Position numbers and translations under genes: made by a program. From Acidobacteriota bacterium (lineage in GTDB: Bacteria; Acidobacteriota; Terriglobia; Terriglobales; Acidobacteriaceae), in assembly GCA_025353435.1 (NCBI GenBank), contig JANXQR010000854.1, positions 1 through 6,690 on the forward strand: a stretch of 6,690 nucleotides of DNA, written 5' to 3'. Under the pieces are notes generated by a model. The model saw only the letters and a program-made list of their open reading frames with translations. It ran no database searches and was not told the origin of the DNA. Shown here piece after piece: positions 1 to 6,286 of the stretch (the first letter of the stretch is position 1; the number at the start of each line of letters is the position of its first letter).

Positions 1-117
1 CAGTATGCGCAGATGAGCAAGATGTTCAAGTCGATGGGCAAGGGCGGCCTGGCCAAGCAGATGATGCGCGGCGGCATGGGCGCGCTGGGGATGGGCAAGC
101 AGAAGTTCGGGCGATGA
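1..117 (+). CDS. ffh: Signal recognition particle protein Ffh, C-terminal end (partial)
   Basis: The window opens inside a reading frame whose last 38 residues are rich in Met, Lys and Gly (YAQMSKMFKSMGKGG, then MMRGGMGALGMG) and end in KQKFGR before a TGA at 115-117. A Met-rich, basic, glycine-containing tail is characteristic of the end of the Ffh M domain, the part that binds 4.5S/SRP RNA and signal sequences during co-translational targeting to the membrane. The GTPase (NG) domain lies outside the window, so the call rests on tail composition only. Its stop overlaps the next gene's start by ATGA, implying co-transcription and translational coupling with the peroxiredoxin-like gene. Another Met-rich protein cannot be excluded. 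Confidence 0.7.
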   Translation, partial: QYAQMSKMFKSMGKGGLAKQMMRGGMGALGMGKQKFGR

Positions 118-782
118 GCGAGATGACCACCAGCCTGCAGGATCAACTCGACGAGATCACGGCGAATACGCGGCACCTGGTGCAGGCGGAGAGGCTGGCG
201 ATCGGCGAGCGCGCGATTGAGGATCTCTTCGCATCCGGAGTTGAAGAGCGCATTCTGCCGGTTGGTGCGATTGCCCCTGAGTTTGCACTGAAGGACTCAA
301 GCGGGAAGATGGTGCGTTCGGCGGATCTATTGGGTGTAGGTCCGTTGGTGATCAAGTTTTTTCGCGGGCGCTGGTGTTCCTACTGCGTGACGGAGCTGGA
401 AACGTGGCGCGACCATTATGGGCAGCTGCGCGAACGCGGCGTGCTGATGGTGGCTGTGGGTCCGCAGATTGAGCGACAGAGCGATTTTATGGCCAACCAG
501 CACGGACTTCCCTTCCCCGTGCTTTCTGATCCGGACAACAAGGTCGCGGAGCAATTCGGACTGGTGTGGAAGCTGCCCGAATACCTGCAGACCTACTATC
601 GCTCGATCCTGGTGAATATTCCGTTTGTGAATGGGGATCAGTCGTGGCGGCTCCCGCTGCCGGCGACTTACGTGATAGCGCGGGACGGCCGTGTGCTGTT
701 CGCCGAAGCGCATGCGGATTTTCGCGTGCGGCCTGAGCCGGAAGAGGCTCTGGCGGCGGCAATTGCGGTGACGGGGCGCTAG
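114..782 (+). CDS. Peroxiredoxin-like (AhpC/TSA-type) thioredoxin-fold protein
   Basis: This 222-residue cytoplasmic protein (no signal peptide) matches the peroxiredoxin-like branch of the AhpC/TSA family. A helical N-terminal segment (about 1-45) leads into the thioredoxin-fold core: GAIAPEFALKDSSGK (51-65), then LVIKFFRGRWCSYC with C88 and C91. The usual motif in this branch is RGxWCPYC; here Pro is replaced by Ser. C88 is the expected peroxidatic or redox cysteine, with C91 a possible resolving partner. The C-terminal part (PATYVIARDGRVLFAEAHADFR) is the usual strand-turn-strand. The expected activity is thiol-dependent reduction of peroxides, but the substrate and reductant are unknown. 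The ATG at 114 is preferred because it overlaps the upstream stop as ATGA; an ATG at 123 is possible. Neither has a clear Shine-Dalgarno, which fits coupling to the upstream gene. The stop TAG (780-782) shares CTAG with the convergent gene. Confidence 0.88.
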   Translation: MSEMTTSLQDQLDEITANTRHLVQAERLAIGERAIEDLFASGVEERILPVGAIAPEFALKDSSGKMVRSADLLGVGPLVIKFFRGRWCSYCVTELETWRDHYGQLRERGVLMVAVGPQIERQSDFMANQHGLPFPVLSDPDNKVAEQFGLVWKLPEYLQTYYRSILVNIPFVNGDQSWRLPLPATYVIARDGRVLFAEAHADFRVRPEPEEALAAAIAVTGR

Positions 783-2143
783 CTCTTGCCCGCCTTGGTG
801 GCAGAAACGTCGGCGCCTAGCGTGGGTTGATTCGGAGCCGGAGTGCGCTTGTACTGCAGGTTGAGAATTCCCAGCTGATAGCCGCTTCTGCTCGGATATT
901 TGAGTGACGAAACGTTCTGCGGAAGGTGCTTGGGAGCGAGCAGCCGCCAGGCTTCGGGGGCCTGCCACGGGTCGTATTCGGCATTGGCCATAAGCGCCAA
1001 AGCGACGCGGCCACGCTCTTCTTCCATGGCGATCTTGATCTTGTTGGCAGCCACGGATTCGCCAACCCAATAGGCGATATCAAGGCCGGGGACGAAAGCG
1101 GCTGCCACCTGGCTAGCGACCTCACCGCCGAAAAGTACACGATTCTCATTGACAACGCGTGCGGCCTGGCGCTGCAGGTTCGCCGCAATTCCGCTCGCCA
1201 GGACTGCGGCGAGTTCGTCGTCACTGTGCAGCCGCTCGATCACCGTCAGGGGAACGAGAATGAGCCCGTCGGCCGAGCAGATGTCCTCGCGAAATTTGTT
1301 GTCCTCAACTGCATAGAAGCGGAAATGGATCCGGCTGCCATCGTCTGAAGCAAGTCGACTCTGATAGGCCGGAACGAGCTTCATGCCTACCCGCTGGACT
1401 CGGTCCTGGAGTGCTCTGTCGGCCGGAATGGTGTGCCAACCGCCCAAGAGCCCAAACTTGACCTTCCCTCCATCCAGTGGCAGGTCACCCTGTTGACTGG
1501 CGGGAGCAGCCTTCGTGCTCGAGTTGGCGGGCCGGAAGGGGAACGAATAGACTTCGAACCCCGAAGCCGCCTTAAACTTTACAGGTTTGGGAGGCAGAAA
1601 GTCAGCTTTGGAAGCCAAGAGAACGCCGTCCCTGTTGCGCTTGCCCTCGAAGCGCATCCACACGTTGGTACCGGCGTCTGCAAGAGACTTCAGCGATCCT
1701 TTGAACGAGGTTTCCGTTGCGCTCGTCATTCGGACGCGGTAGCCATCCGCTTCGAAAATGGGCTCCGTTCCGGTCGAAATAACACGATCGATAACAGCAA
1801 AGCCTGACAGCTTCTTGTCCCAGTCGTCGCGAAAAAGTACCTTGACTCCCTTGACTGTCTTTGCATGACCATCAACGGGACCAACCACTTCGACGTAAGC
1901 GCCCACCTGAACTGCATCACGCAGGGGGCTGTCCGTGGCCGTGTTCTTATCGCCGATCATGCCGAAACTGGTATCGGGCAGGATGGCAACATGCTCCGCG
2001 TTTACATCGAACCCGCTTGGATTGAGGGAGGTAATGTAGCCTTCCACGGCGACTCCCCTGGATTCCTGGGCCGCTGTGCCGGGGAGCGCCATGGTCGAAA
2101 GAAATCCGAAGAACACCGCAGAACGTAAGATGTGCGTGGTCAT
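779..2143 (-). CDS. Exported protein: two DUF5666-like OB domains plus degenerate M48-type peptidase domain (paralog A)
   Basis: This 454-residue protein begins with a signal peptide (hydrophobic about 9-20; likely cleavage after TAA at 23-25), so it acts outside the cytoplasm. Two DUF5666-like, OB-fold-like beta modules follow (about 31-106, with VGAYVEVVG; and 112-185, with NVWMRFEGKR). After a linker, residues 235-430 have an M48 metallopeptidase layout: FRFYAVEDN (274-282), GLILVP (293-298), DDELAAVLA (308-316), and a late helix ending EYDPWQAPEAW. The zinc motif is lost: the HEXXH positions read S317-G-I-A-A321, and the later E-A-D motif reads E376-R-G. It should therefore be catalytically inactive, and its role is unknown (binding or scaffolding is a guess). 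The start at 2143 is preferred over in-frame codons up to 2215 because it begins the signal peptide and has AGGAG 10 nt upstream. It follows paralog B by 43 nt. Confidence 0.85.
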   Translation of the reverse strand: MTTHILRSAVFFGFLSTMALPGTAAQESRGVAVEGYITSLNPSGFDVNAEHVAILPDTSFGMIGDKNTATDSPLRDAVQVGAYVEVVGPVDGHAKTVKGVKVLFRDDWDKKLSGFAVIDRVISTGTEPIFEADGYRVRMTSATETSFKGSLKSLADAGTNVWMRFEGKRNRDGVLLASKADFLPPKPVKFKAASGFEVYSFPFRPANSSTKAAPASQQGDLPLDGGKVKFGLLGGWHTIPADRALQDRVQRVGMKLVPAYQSRLASDDGSRIHFRFYAVEDNKFREDICSADGLILVPLTVIERLHSDDELAAVLASGIAANLQRQAARVVNENRVLFGGEVASQVAAAFVPGLDIAYWVGESVAANKIKIAMEEERGRVALALMANAEYDPWQAPEAWRLLAPKHLPQNVSSLKYPSRSGYQLGILNLQYKRTPAPNQPTLGADVSATKAGKS

Positions 2144-2153
2144 AGCGCGATTG

Positions 2154-2158
2154 CTCCT
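2154..2158 (-). promoter_or_regulatory. Ribosome binding site of paralog A
   Basis: On the minus strand an AGGAG lies 10 nt before the ATG at 2143, within the 43-nt gap between the two paralogs. It fixes the start at the signal peptide Met rather than at the longer in-frame extension up to 2215, which would overlap the end of paralog B. Confidence 0.65.
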
Positions 2159-2186
2159 GATGAATAGCTCAGAATTATAGAACCCT

Positions 2187-3533
2187 TTACTGCGTCGGAG
2201 CGGTTGCGCTTGCATCCGGAGCAGGTGCGGCGCCGGTTGCCGAACTCCGAGCTTTGTACTGCAACCCGAGAATCTCCAACTGGTAGTCTGCCCGCGACGG
2301 GTATTTCAGCTTGGACAGATCCTTCGGCAGATGCCCCGGCCCCAGCAGCCGCCATGCCTCCGGCGCCTGCCAAGGATCGAACCCTGCGTCTGCGATCAGG
2401 CCTAGCGCCACGCGGCCTCGCTGACGTTCCATCTTGCGCTGAATTTCATGTGTAACGATGGCACCGCCGGCCCAGCCGCCCGCATAGCCCGCGCTACCCT
2501 GCACGACTAACTGCACGGCCAACTCGGCGGCTCCAATCAAGCCCCGGTCGAACTGCATCCGCGCCTGCTGCCGCTGCAGATTTGCCGCCACGCCGTCGGC
2601 CAGCAATGCGGCGAGCTGGTCATCGTTCTTGAGGCGCTCGATCACCTTCACGGGCACCATCACCAGGCCTTCCTTGCAGAAAAGATCCGACCGAACGTCA
2701 TTCTCGTCCACAGCATAGAAGCGGAATGGAATCTTTGCCCCGTCATCCAGCGGCAGATGACGCTGATATTCCGGAACGACGCGCATGCCAATGCTGCGCA
2801 CCCGCTCCTGCAGCGCATCATCACTTGGCACCGGGTACCAGCCGCAAGAGCCTCCGGCGTCCTCCATCCTGTGCTTGCCGCGAACGGATTGGAAGCTGCC
2901 GTCGAAGTCGACCAGACTACCGGGCGGAAACGTCACCGCTTGCGCCTCCAGAAGCAGATTGCGTTTCCGTTTGGACGGCTTCGGCTTGATGAACTCAGCG
3001 CTGCTCAAAACGAGGTCGCCGAAGTCATTGCGCCTGCCTTCATAGCGAACCCAGATGTTGGCGCCCACTTCGCTCATCGCAGTCAGTCCGCCTGAAAACC
3101 GCAGTTCTGTTCCGGGGCTGACGCGCAGCGCGAATCCGTCGGCGTAATACACAGGCCCGGCGCCGGTCGTGACCATGCGGTCGATGACGCCGAATCCGGA
3201 AATCTTTCGGTCGGCGTCATCGTGGACCAGCACTTTTTTGGCGGTCACCGTGTGGGTGCTGGAGTCCTTCAAGCCGCTCACCTCGACATAGGTGCCCACC
3301 TCGATGCAGCGCCGCAACTCCACCGCGTCCTTTTTGGAACCGTAGAAAGACACAAACTGCGTATCGGACGGGGTAATCACGTGATAGCCGGCCACGTCGA
3401 ACTCGTTGGCGGACTGGACGGCACGGATGTCGCCTCGAATCGTGACGGTGTCCGGCAACTGGTCGGCCGCAGACCTCCAGGCCGCCAGAGCCACGGCGAG
3501 GGCGAAAACCAAACGATACGCAGGAAAGGACAT
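2187..3533 (-). CDS. Exported protein: two DUF5666-like OB domains plus degenerate M48-type peptidase domain (paralog B)
   Basis: This 448-residue tandem paralog of the next gene downstream has the same plan: signal peptide (hydrophobic about 8-19, likely cleaved after SAA at 21-23), two DUF5666-like beta modules (about 27-104, with VGTYVEVSG; and 110-183, with NIWVRYEGRR), a basic linker (KPSKRKRN), then an M48-like domain from about 230. Near-identical landmarks are IPFRFYAVDEN (268-278), GLVMVP (289-294), DDQLAALLA (304-312), FDPWQAPEAWRLL (385-397) and LKYPSRADYQ. The HEXXH site reads D313-G-V-A-A317 and the later E-A-D reads Q371-R-G, so all recognisable zinc ligands are missing and peptidase activity is not expected. 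The tail is Ala/Pro/Thr-rich and probably disordered. An in-frame TTG at 3548 has GAGG 6 nt upstream, arguably a better site than the GGGG before the ATG at 3533; either start keeps the signal peptide. Confidence 0.84.
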   Translation of the reverse strand: MSFPAYRLVFALAVALAAWRSAADQLPDTVTIRGDIRAVQSANEFDVAGYHVITPSDTQFVSFYGSKKDAVELRRCIEVGTYVEVSGLKDSSTHTVTAKKVLVHDDADRKISGFGVIDRMVTTGAGPVYYADGFALRVSPGTELRFSGGLTAMSEVGANIWVRYEGRRNDFGDLVLSSAEFIKPKPSKRKRNLLLEAQAVTFPPGSLVDFDGSFQSVRGKHRMEDAGGSCGWYPVPSDDALQERVRSIGMRVVPEYQRHLPLDDGAKIPFRFYAVDENDVRSDLFCKEGLVMVPVKVIERLKNDDQLAALLADGVAANLQRQQARMQFDRGLIGAAELAVQLVVQGSAGYAGGWAGGAIVTHEIQRKMERQRGRVALGLIADAGFDPWQAPEAWRLLGPGHLPKDLSKLKYPSRADYQLEILGLQYKARSSATGAAPAPDASATAPTQ

Positions 3534-3576
3534 GCGAACCCCGCGCAATAAACACCTCTCGGCTGAAATTGGGACG

Positions 3577-3582
3577 AGTATA
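3577..3582 (-). promoter_or_regulatory. Candidate -10 box (TATACT) upstream of the paralog pair
   Basis: In the 75-nt gap between yggU and paralog B the minus strand reads TATACT, matching TATAAT at five of six bases. Initiation about 7 nt downstream would leave a 5' leader of roughly 20-37 nt that still contains the GAGAGG element. No good -35 hexamer is visible at 16-18 nt, so this is a weak call. Confidence 0.35.
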
Positions 3583-3586
3583 GCGC

Positions 3587-3607
3587 AAAATCTCGTGCCC
3601 CTGCACG
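3587..3607 (-). terminator. Short hairpin plus TTTT after yggU
   Basis: Just after the yggU stop the minus strand forms CGTGC-AGGG-GCACG (3607-3594), a perfect 5-bp stem with a 4-nt loop, followed by AGA and TTTT (3590-3587). The shape is that of a weak intrinsic terminator or attenuator, with a short stem and a short T run. It would partly separate yggS-yggU from the paralogs downstream. Confidence 0.35.
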
Positions 3608-3608
3608 G

Positions 3609-3914
3609 TCAGCGCTTTGCCGCGAGTTTCAATGCAGCCTCTCCAGCAGCAAGGCTTACATCGCGGATCAGAAACACCTTACTGCGGGATAGTTCTCCGG
3701 AGATCAGGGCTACGCGGCTCCGAGGCAACGAGAAGAAATCCGCCAGGAAGGCGATGAGAGCGTCATTGGCGCGGCCTTCAACGGGCGGCGCTTGAACGGC
3801 GATCTTGAGTTGAGCTGCCGGGCCTTCCCCGTAGATGCCGGTGATGGCGGTTTTCTTTGCGCCCGGCTGAGCGCGGACGGCGAGGGTGACGCCTTCGCTG
3901 GTTTCGCGAATCAT
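3609..3914 (-). CDS. yggU: DUF167 / YggU family protein
   Basis: This 101-residue protein of the DUF167 (UPF0235, YggU) family has the expected short length. The family signature is clear: VRAQPGAKKTAI (13-24), QLKIAVQAPPVEGRAND with APPVEGRAN at 42-50, FFSLPRSRVALISGELSRSK (60-79), and a final basic helix. It should be a small cytoplasmic alpha/beta protein; the biochemical function of the family is not established. Its ATG (3914-3912) overlaps the yggS stop as ATGA, so the two are almost certainly one transcript and translationally coupled. yggS and yggU are neighbours in many bacteria, often with the membrane gene yggT between them. Here yggT is absent and the two genes touch directly. Confidence 0.93.
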   Translation of the reverse strand: MIRETSEGVTLAVRAQPGAKKTAITGIYGEGPAAQLKIAVQAPPVEGRANDALIAFLADFFSLPRSRVALISGELSRSKVFLIRDVSLAAGEAALKLAAKR

Positions 3915-4645
3915 TCTGGCGGACCTGCGTAGGGCTTGCGCTTGCCGAAGAGCGCGGTGCCGATACGGATGCGGGTCGCGCCTTCTTCGATCGCGATCGC
4001 GAAATCGCCACTCATGCCCATGGAAAGGACATTGAAGTTGAGTCGCGGGTGCGCGGAGGCCCAGTGGTCGCGGATTTGTCGTAGCGCACGAAAACAAGCG
4101 CGGGTCTCGTTCTCTGGAATGCCCCATGGTGCGATGGTCATGAGACCGCGCATTTGCAGATGAGACAGGTCGGAAAGGCGCTCGATGAGTTGAGCCGTGT
4201 CGGCTGAGTCAGGATCGAGGCCGGCCTTGGTTTCCTCTGTGCTGAGCTTGACTTCGATCAGTACGGGCAAACGCTTATTGAGTTTGGCGGCAGCTTCATT
4301 CAGGCGTTCGGCGAGCTTTACGGAATCGAGCGAGTCGATGGCGTCGAACAGTTCGACGGCTCGGGCGGACTTGTTCGACTGCAGGTGACCAATGAGATGA
4401 ACCCGTATGCTCTTGCTGGCGGATCTTCGAAGCGATGCAAGTTCTTCTGACTTGGCGGCGAATTCCTGGACGCGATTCTCACCGAAGAGGCTGAGACCGA
4501 GTGACGCAGCTTCCTCGATGGTGGAAGCCGGGTAGGTCTTGGAGACCGACATCAATTCAATGTCACTTCGGGAACGGCCGGCGCGCCGACACGCCAGTTC
4601 GATGGCAGCTTCGATTCTTTCGAGATTCTCCTGCAGCAAGGTCAC
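3911..4645 (-). CDS. yggS: YggS/PLPBP family pyridoxal phosphate homeostasis protein
   Basis: The protein belongs to the fold-III YggS/PROSC (PLPBP) family, cytoplasmic PLP-binding proteins that buffer vitamin B6 and affect amino acid metabolism without known enzymatic activity. Numbered from the GTG at 4645 (244 aa, near the usual 230), the landmarks are MSVSKTYP with the PLP-binding lysine K36, FGENRVQE (54-61), IGHLQSNK (85-92), IEVKLSTEETKAG (130-142), GLMTIAP (167-173), and the phosphate-binding end MGMSGDF...GATRIRIGTALFG (209-234). The start is uncertain. The TTG at 4639 has GAGG 8 nt upstream; the GTG at 4645 does not have a usable one. A far upstream ATG at 4867 has AGGAG at 8 nt and would add 74 residues not expected in this family. 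The stop overlaps yggU as ATGA. Confidence 0.93.
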   Translation of the reverse strand: MTLLQENLERIEAAIELACRRAGRSRSDIELMSVSKTYPASTIEEAASLGLSLFGENRVQEFAAKSEELASLRRSASKSIRVHLIGHLQSNKSARAVELFDAIDSLDSVKLAERLNEAAAKLNKRLPVLIEVKLSTEETKAGLDPDSADTAQLIERLSDLSHLQMRGLMTIAPWGIPENETRACFRALRQIRDHWASAHPRLNFNVLSMGMSGDFAIAIEEGATRIRIGTALFGKRKPYAGPPE

Positions 4646-4867
4646 AACCTCGATTCTAAGGCCGCAATGCAGTTGGGCCTCGGGGCGACTGTCGTCCCCG
4701 AAACCACGTTTGCTCAGAGGTGGAGATGTCTGCTCCGATTGATGTTCGACCTGATCAACGAGCGGGTGCCAAAATGACTGTATATTGGGTTGCAGAATTG
4801 ATTGCACTCGTCTAACAAGCGCACCCCGCTCCGCCAGGCGCGCCGCTATCCAGCTTTGTGCGGCCAT
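4646..4867 (-). other. In-frame candidate N-terminal extension of YggS
   Basis: The yggS frame stays open upstream to an ATG at 4867 preceded by AGGAG (4880-4876) at an ideal 8-nt spacing. If used, it would add about 74 residues starting MAAQSWIAARLAERGALVRR, which looks like an amphipathic helix, followed by a less protein-like stretch (PPLSKRGFGDDSRPEAQ). I recognise no domain in it. It is either a real unusual extension, a remnant of another reading frame now fused, or an untranslated leader. On the plus strand this interval has no convincing gene. The divergent promoters for yggS and the GIY-YIG gene must lie somewhere in 4646-4951, but none stands out. Confidence 0.3.
4680..4701. repeat. 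GC-rich inverted repeat (stem-loop) upstream of yggS
   Basis: The plus strand reads TCGGGG-CGA-CTG-TCG-T-CCCCGA: a 6-bp outer stem and a 3-bp inner stem with one bulged T and a CTG loop. It lies about 35 nt before the core yggS start. No T run follows on either strand, so it is not a typical terminator. It may be a leader structure in the yggS transcript or part of an intergenic repeat. Confidence 0.4.
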
Positions 4868-4951
4868 TAGTGCAGCTCCTGGACAGGTGCGAAGAAATCC
4901 AGCCAGCCAGAATGGAAGGCCCGGCTGCCAGACAGTGAGGGATAGCACGGC

Positions 4952-5164
4952 ATGAAGTACGTGGGATTGACTGACGACCCTGCAAGGCGGAAGGAAGAGC
5001 ACAACAATCCCCGCGATTGGAAACAACGCACGTTTTCGACCGAGGAAGAGGCTCGGACGTGGGCGAAAGAGTTGCTGGAGCTACCAGAGTGGGAAACGGG
5101 CGCAGGCGACCGCGGCTGGAGATACGGATACACCTACACAGTCAGGCCGTGGACGCGGGAATAA
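4952..5164 (+). CDS. Minimal GIY-YIG-like small protein
   Basis: This 70-residue cytoplasmic protein begins MKYVGLTDDPARRKEEHNNP. The YVG, T-D-D and RR...H pattern (Y3-V4-G5, R12-R13, H17) matches the second half of the GIY-YIG nuclease signature (YVGxTxDxxRRxxxH). The first element (GIY) and the beta strand that carries it are absent: the protein starts right at the YVG strand, with an in-frame TAG at 4943 just upstream. The rest (FSTEEEARTWAKELLELPEW, then GWRYGYTYTVRPWTRE) is a short helix plus a strand-rich tail. Members with this short form are generally hypothetical, and nuclease activity is not established. A GAGGG lies 10 nt before the ATG. It faces trxB tail to tail with a 22-nt gap. 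Confidence 0.78.
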   Translation: MKYVGLTDDPARRKEEHNNPRDWKQRTFSTEEEARTWAKELLELPEWETGAGDRGWRYGYTYTVRPWTRE

Positions 5165-5186
5165 CCGCCGTTGCTTCCGAACTCTG

Positions 5187-6134
5187 TCAGCGGCCGTGCT
5201 CTTCGAGAAACTTCTCCACTTCGAGGGCGGCCATGCATCCGGTTCCAGCTGCCGTGATGGCCTGGCGATAACGTCGGTCCTGCACATCTCCAGAAGCATA
5301 AACGCCAGGAACTATAACTCCGTTGCGTGTGGTGAATACGTTGTCGCGGGTCTTGATGTAACCATCGGCGTCGAGATCGATCTGGCCGTGGAACATCTTG
5401 GCGTTGGGTACGTGACCGATGCCGAGGAACATGCCGCTCACGTGGAGAACGTCTTCGATGCCGGTCTTCACGTCACGCAGGCGCAAGCCCTTCACTTCTT
5501 TCTCTTCAACGCCCAGAACCTCTTCGACGATCACGTTGGTGCGTAGTTCGATGTTGGGGTGCGCCACGGCGCGTTCCAGCATGATCTTGCTGGCGCGAAA
5601 GCTCTCGCGGCGATGCAACACGGTCACCTTGGTGGCGAATCGAGTAAGGAAGAGAGCCTCTTCCATGGCCGAGTCTCCACCGCCGATAACGGCAATCTCA
5701 AGCCCGCGGAAGAAGAAGCCATCGCAGGTGGCGCAGCTGGAAACGCCGTGGCCAATCAGGGCCTGTTCGCTCTGCAAACCGAGCCACCGCGCGCTGGCTC
5801 CTGAGGCGATGATCAGCGAGCGGGTGTGGATTTCTCCGGCGGAGGTTTGGAGTTTGAATGGATGGGTATCCAGGTCGGCGGCAATGAGATCGGCGACCTG
5901 GAATTCGGCGCCAAATCGTGCGGCCTGACCCTTCATGTTTTCAATGAGTTCGGGGCCCTGGATGCCGTCAGGCCAGCCGGGAAAGTTCTCGACCAGGGTA
6001 GTAATGGAGAGTTGGCCGCCGGGCTCGTGGCCTTCCAACACCAATGGCTTGAGATTGGCGCGGGCAGCGTAGATGGCAGCGGTAAGGCCCGAGCAGCCTG
6101 AGCCCAAAATCACGGTATCGCGGGTTTCTGTCAT
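5187..6134 (-). CDS. trxB: Thioredoxin-disulfide reductase (NADPH, FAD)
   Basis: This 315-residue protein has the standard bacterial low-molecular-weight thioredoxin reductase length. It would transfer electrons from NADPH through FAD and a redox disulfide to thioredoxin in the cytoplasm. Landmarks in order: N-terminal FAD motif GSGCSG (11-16; usually GSGPAG), EPGGQL (37-42), VENFPGWPDGI (48-58), active-site CATC (C134, C137) followed by D138-G, NADPH motif VIGGGDSAMEEA (149-160), the NADPH-selective HRRESFRAS (174-182), GIGHVPN (238-244) and the C-terminal FAD site GVYASGDV...RQAITAAGTGC (277-300). The start at 6134 is right for the family and has AGGA 7 nt upstream; the frame is open further upstream, but that part is not trxB-like. 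The stop is 22 nt from the convergent GIY-YIG gene. It is divergent from the 66-residue gene at 6300. Confidence 0.97.
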   Translation of the reverse strand: MTETRDTVILGSGCSGLTAAIYAARANLKPLVLEGHEPGGQLSITTLVENFPGWPDGIQGPELIENMKGQAARFGAEFQVADLIAADLDTHPFKLQTSAGEIHTRSLIIASGASARWLGLQSEQALIGHGVSSCATCDGFFFRGLEIAVIGGGDSAMEEALFLTRFATKVTVLHRRESFRASKIMLERAVAHPNIELRTNVIVEEVLGVEEKEVKGLRLRDVKTGIEDVLHVSGMFLGIGHVPNAKMFHGQIDLDADGYIKTRDNVFTTRNGVIVPGVYASGDVQDRRYRQAITAAGTGCMAALEVEKFLEEHGR

Positions 6135-6152
6135 GCGGTTTTCCTGAAATCG

Positions 6153-6158
6153 ATTGTA
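6153..6158 (-). promoter_or_regulatory. Candidate -10 box (TACAAT) of trxB
   Basis: The minus strand reads TACAAT (five of six bases of TATAAT) 18 nt before the trxB ATG. Initiation about 7 nt downstream would give a very short leader beginning at or near the AGGA ribosome binding site. No matching -35 hexamer is visible, so the promoter call is tentative. Confidence 0.28.
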
Positions 6159-6273
6159 GCCGGGCGAAATCCGAAGGCTGCCTGGCCGCTGGAGGATTAG
6201 AGACTTCAAATCTTCAAACGATTCGAGGGCGACTACGAAGGAACGCGGGAATTCAATCCCAAATGCCGGGACA

Positions 6274-6286
6274 GCCGACGGTCGGC
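6274..6286. promoter_or_regulatory. Perfect 13-bp palindrome, operator-like
   Basis: GCCGAC-G-GTCGGC is a perfect 6-bp inverted repeat around a single central base. It abuts the TAAAAT box at 6287 and so would sit in the -35/-10 spacer of the promoter for the 66-residue gene, a typical place for a repressor site. It is also 140 bp upstream of trxB on the other strand. The 1-nt centre is too tight for an RNA hairpin with the full stem, which favours a DNA-binding site. Confidence 0.4.

Noticed and set aside
926..2128. Several plus-strand open frames across the two paralogs, and others antisense to yggS and trxB.
   Set aside because: They lie opposite strongly supported coding regions, lack ribosome binding sites and show no recognisable domains.
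2436..2450. His-Glu pair (THEIQR) in paralog B that might serve as a zinc-binding HEXXH.
   Set aside because: The fifth position is Arg, not His, it falls about 45 residues after the true HEXXH-equivalent site, and paralog A has no counterpart there.
4770..4820. TATACA (minus) and TTGCAG...TAACAA (plus) as promoters for yggS and the GIY-YIG gene.
   Set aside because: The hexamers match consensus at only about half of positions and the partners are missing or poorly spaced.
4813..4870. TCTAACAAGCGC resembling one end of an integron attC site.
   Set aside because: No complementary GTTRRRY end or inner repeats follow within the expected distance, and there is no integrase.
114..6134. A redox operon made of the peroxiredoxin-like gene and trxB.
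   Set aside because: They are on opposite strands, about 4.4 kb apart, with unrelated genes between them; shared chemistry alone does not make a system.
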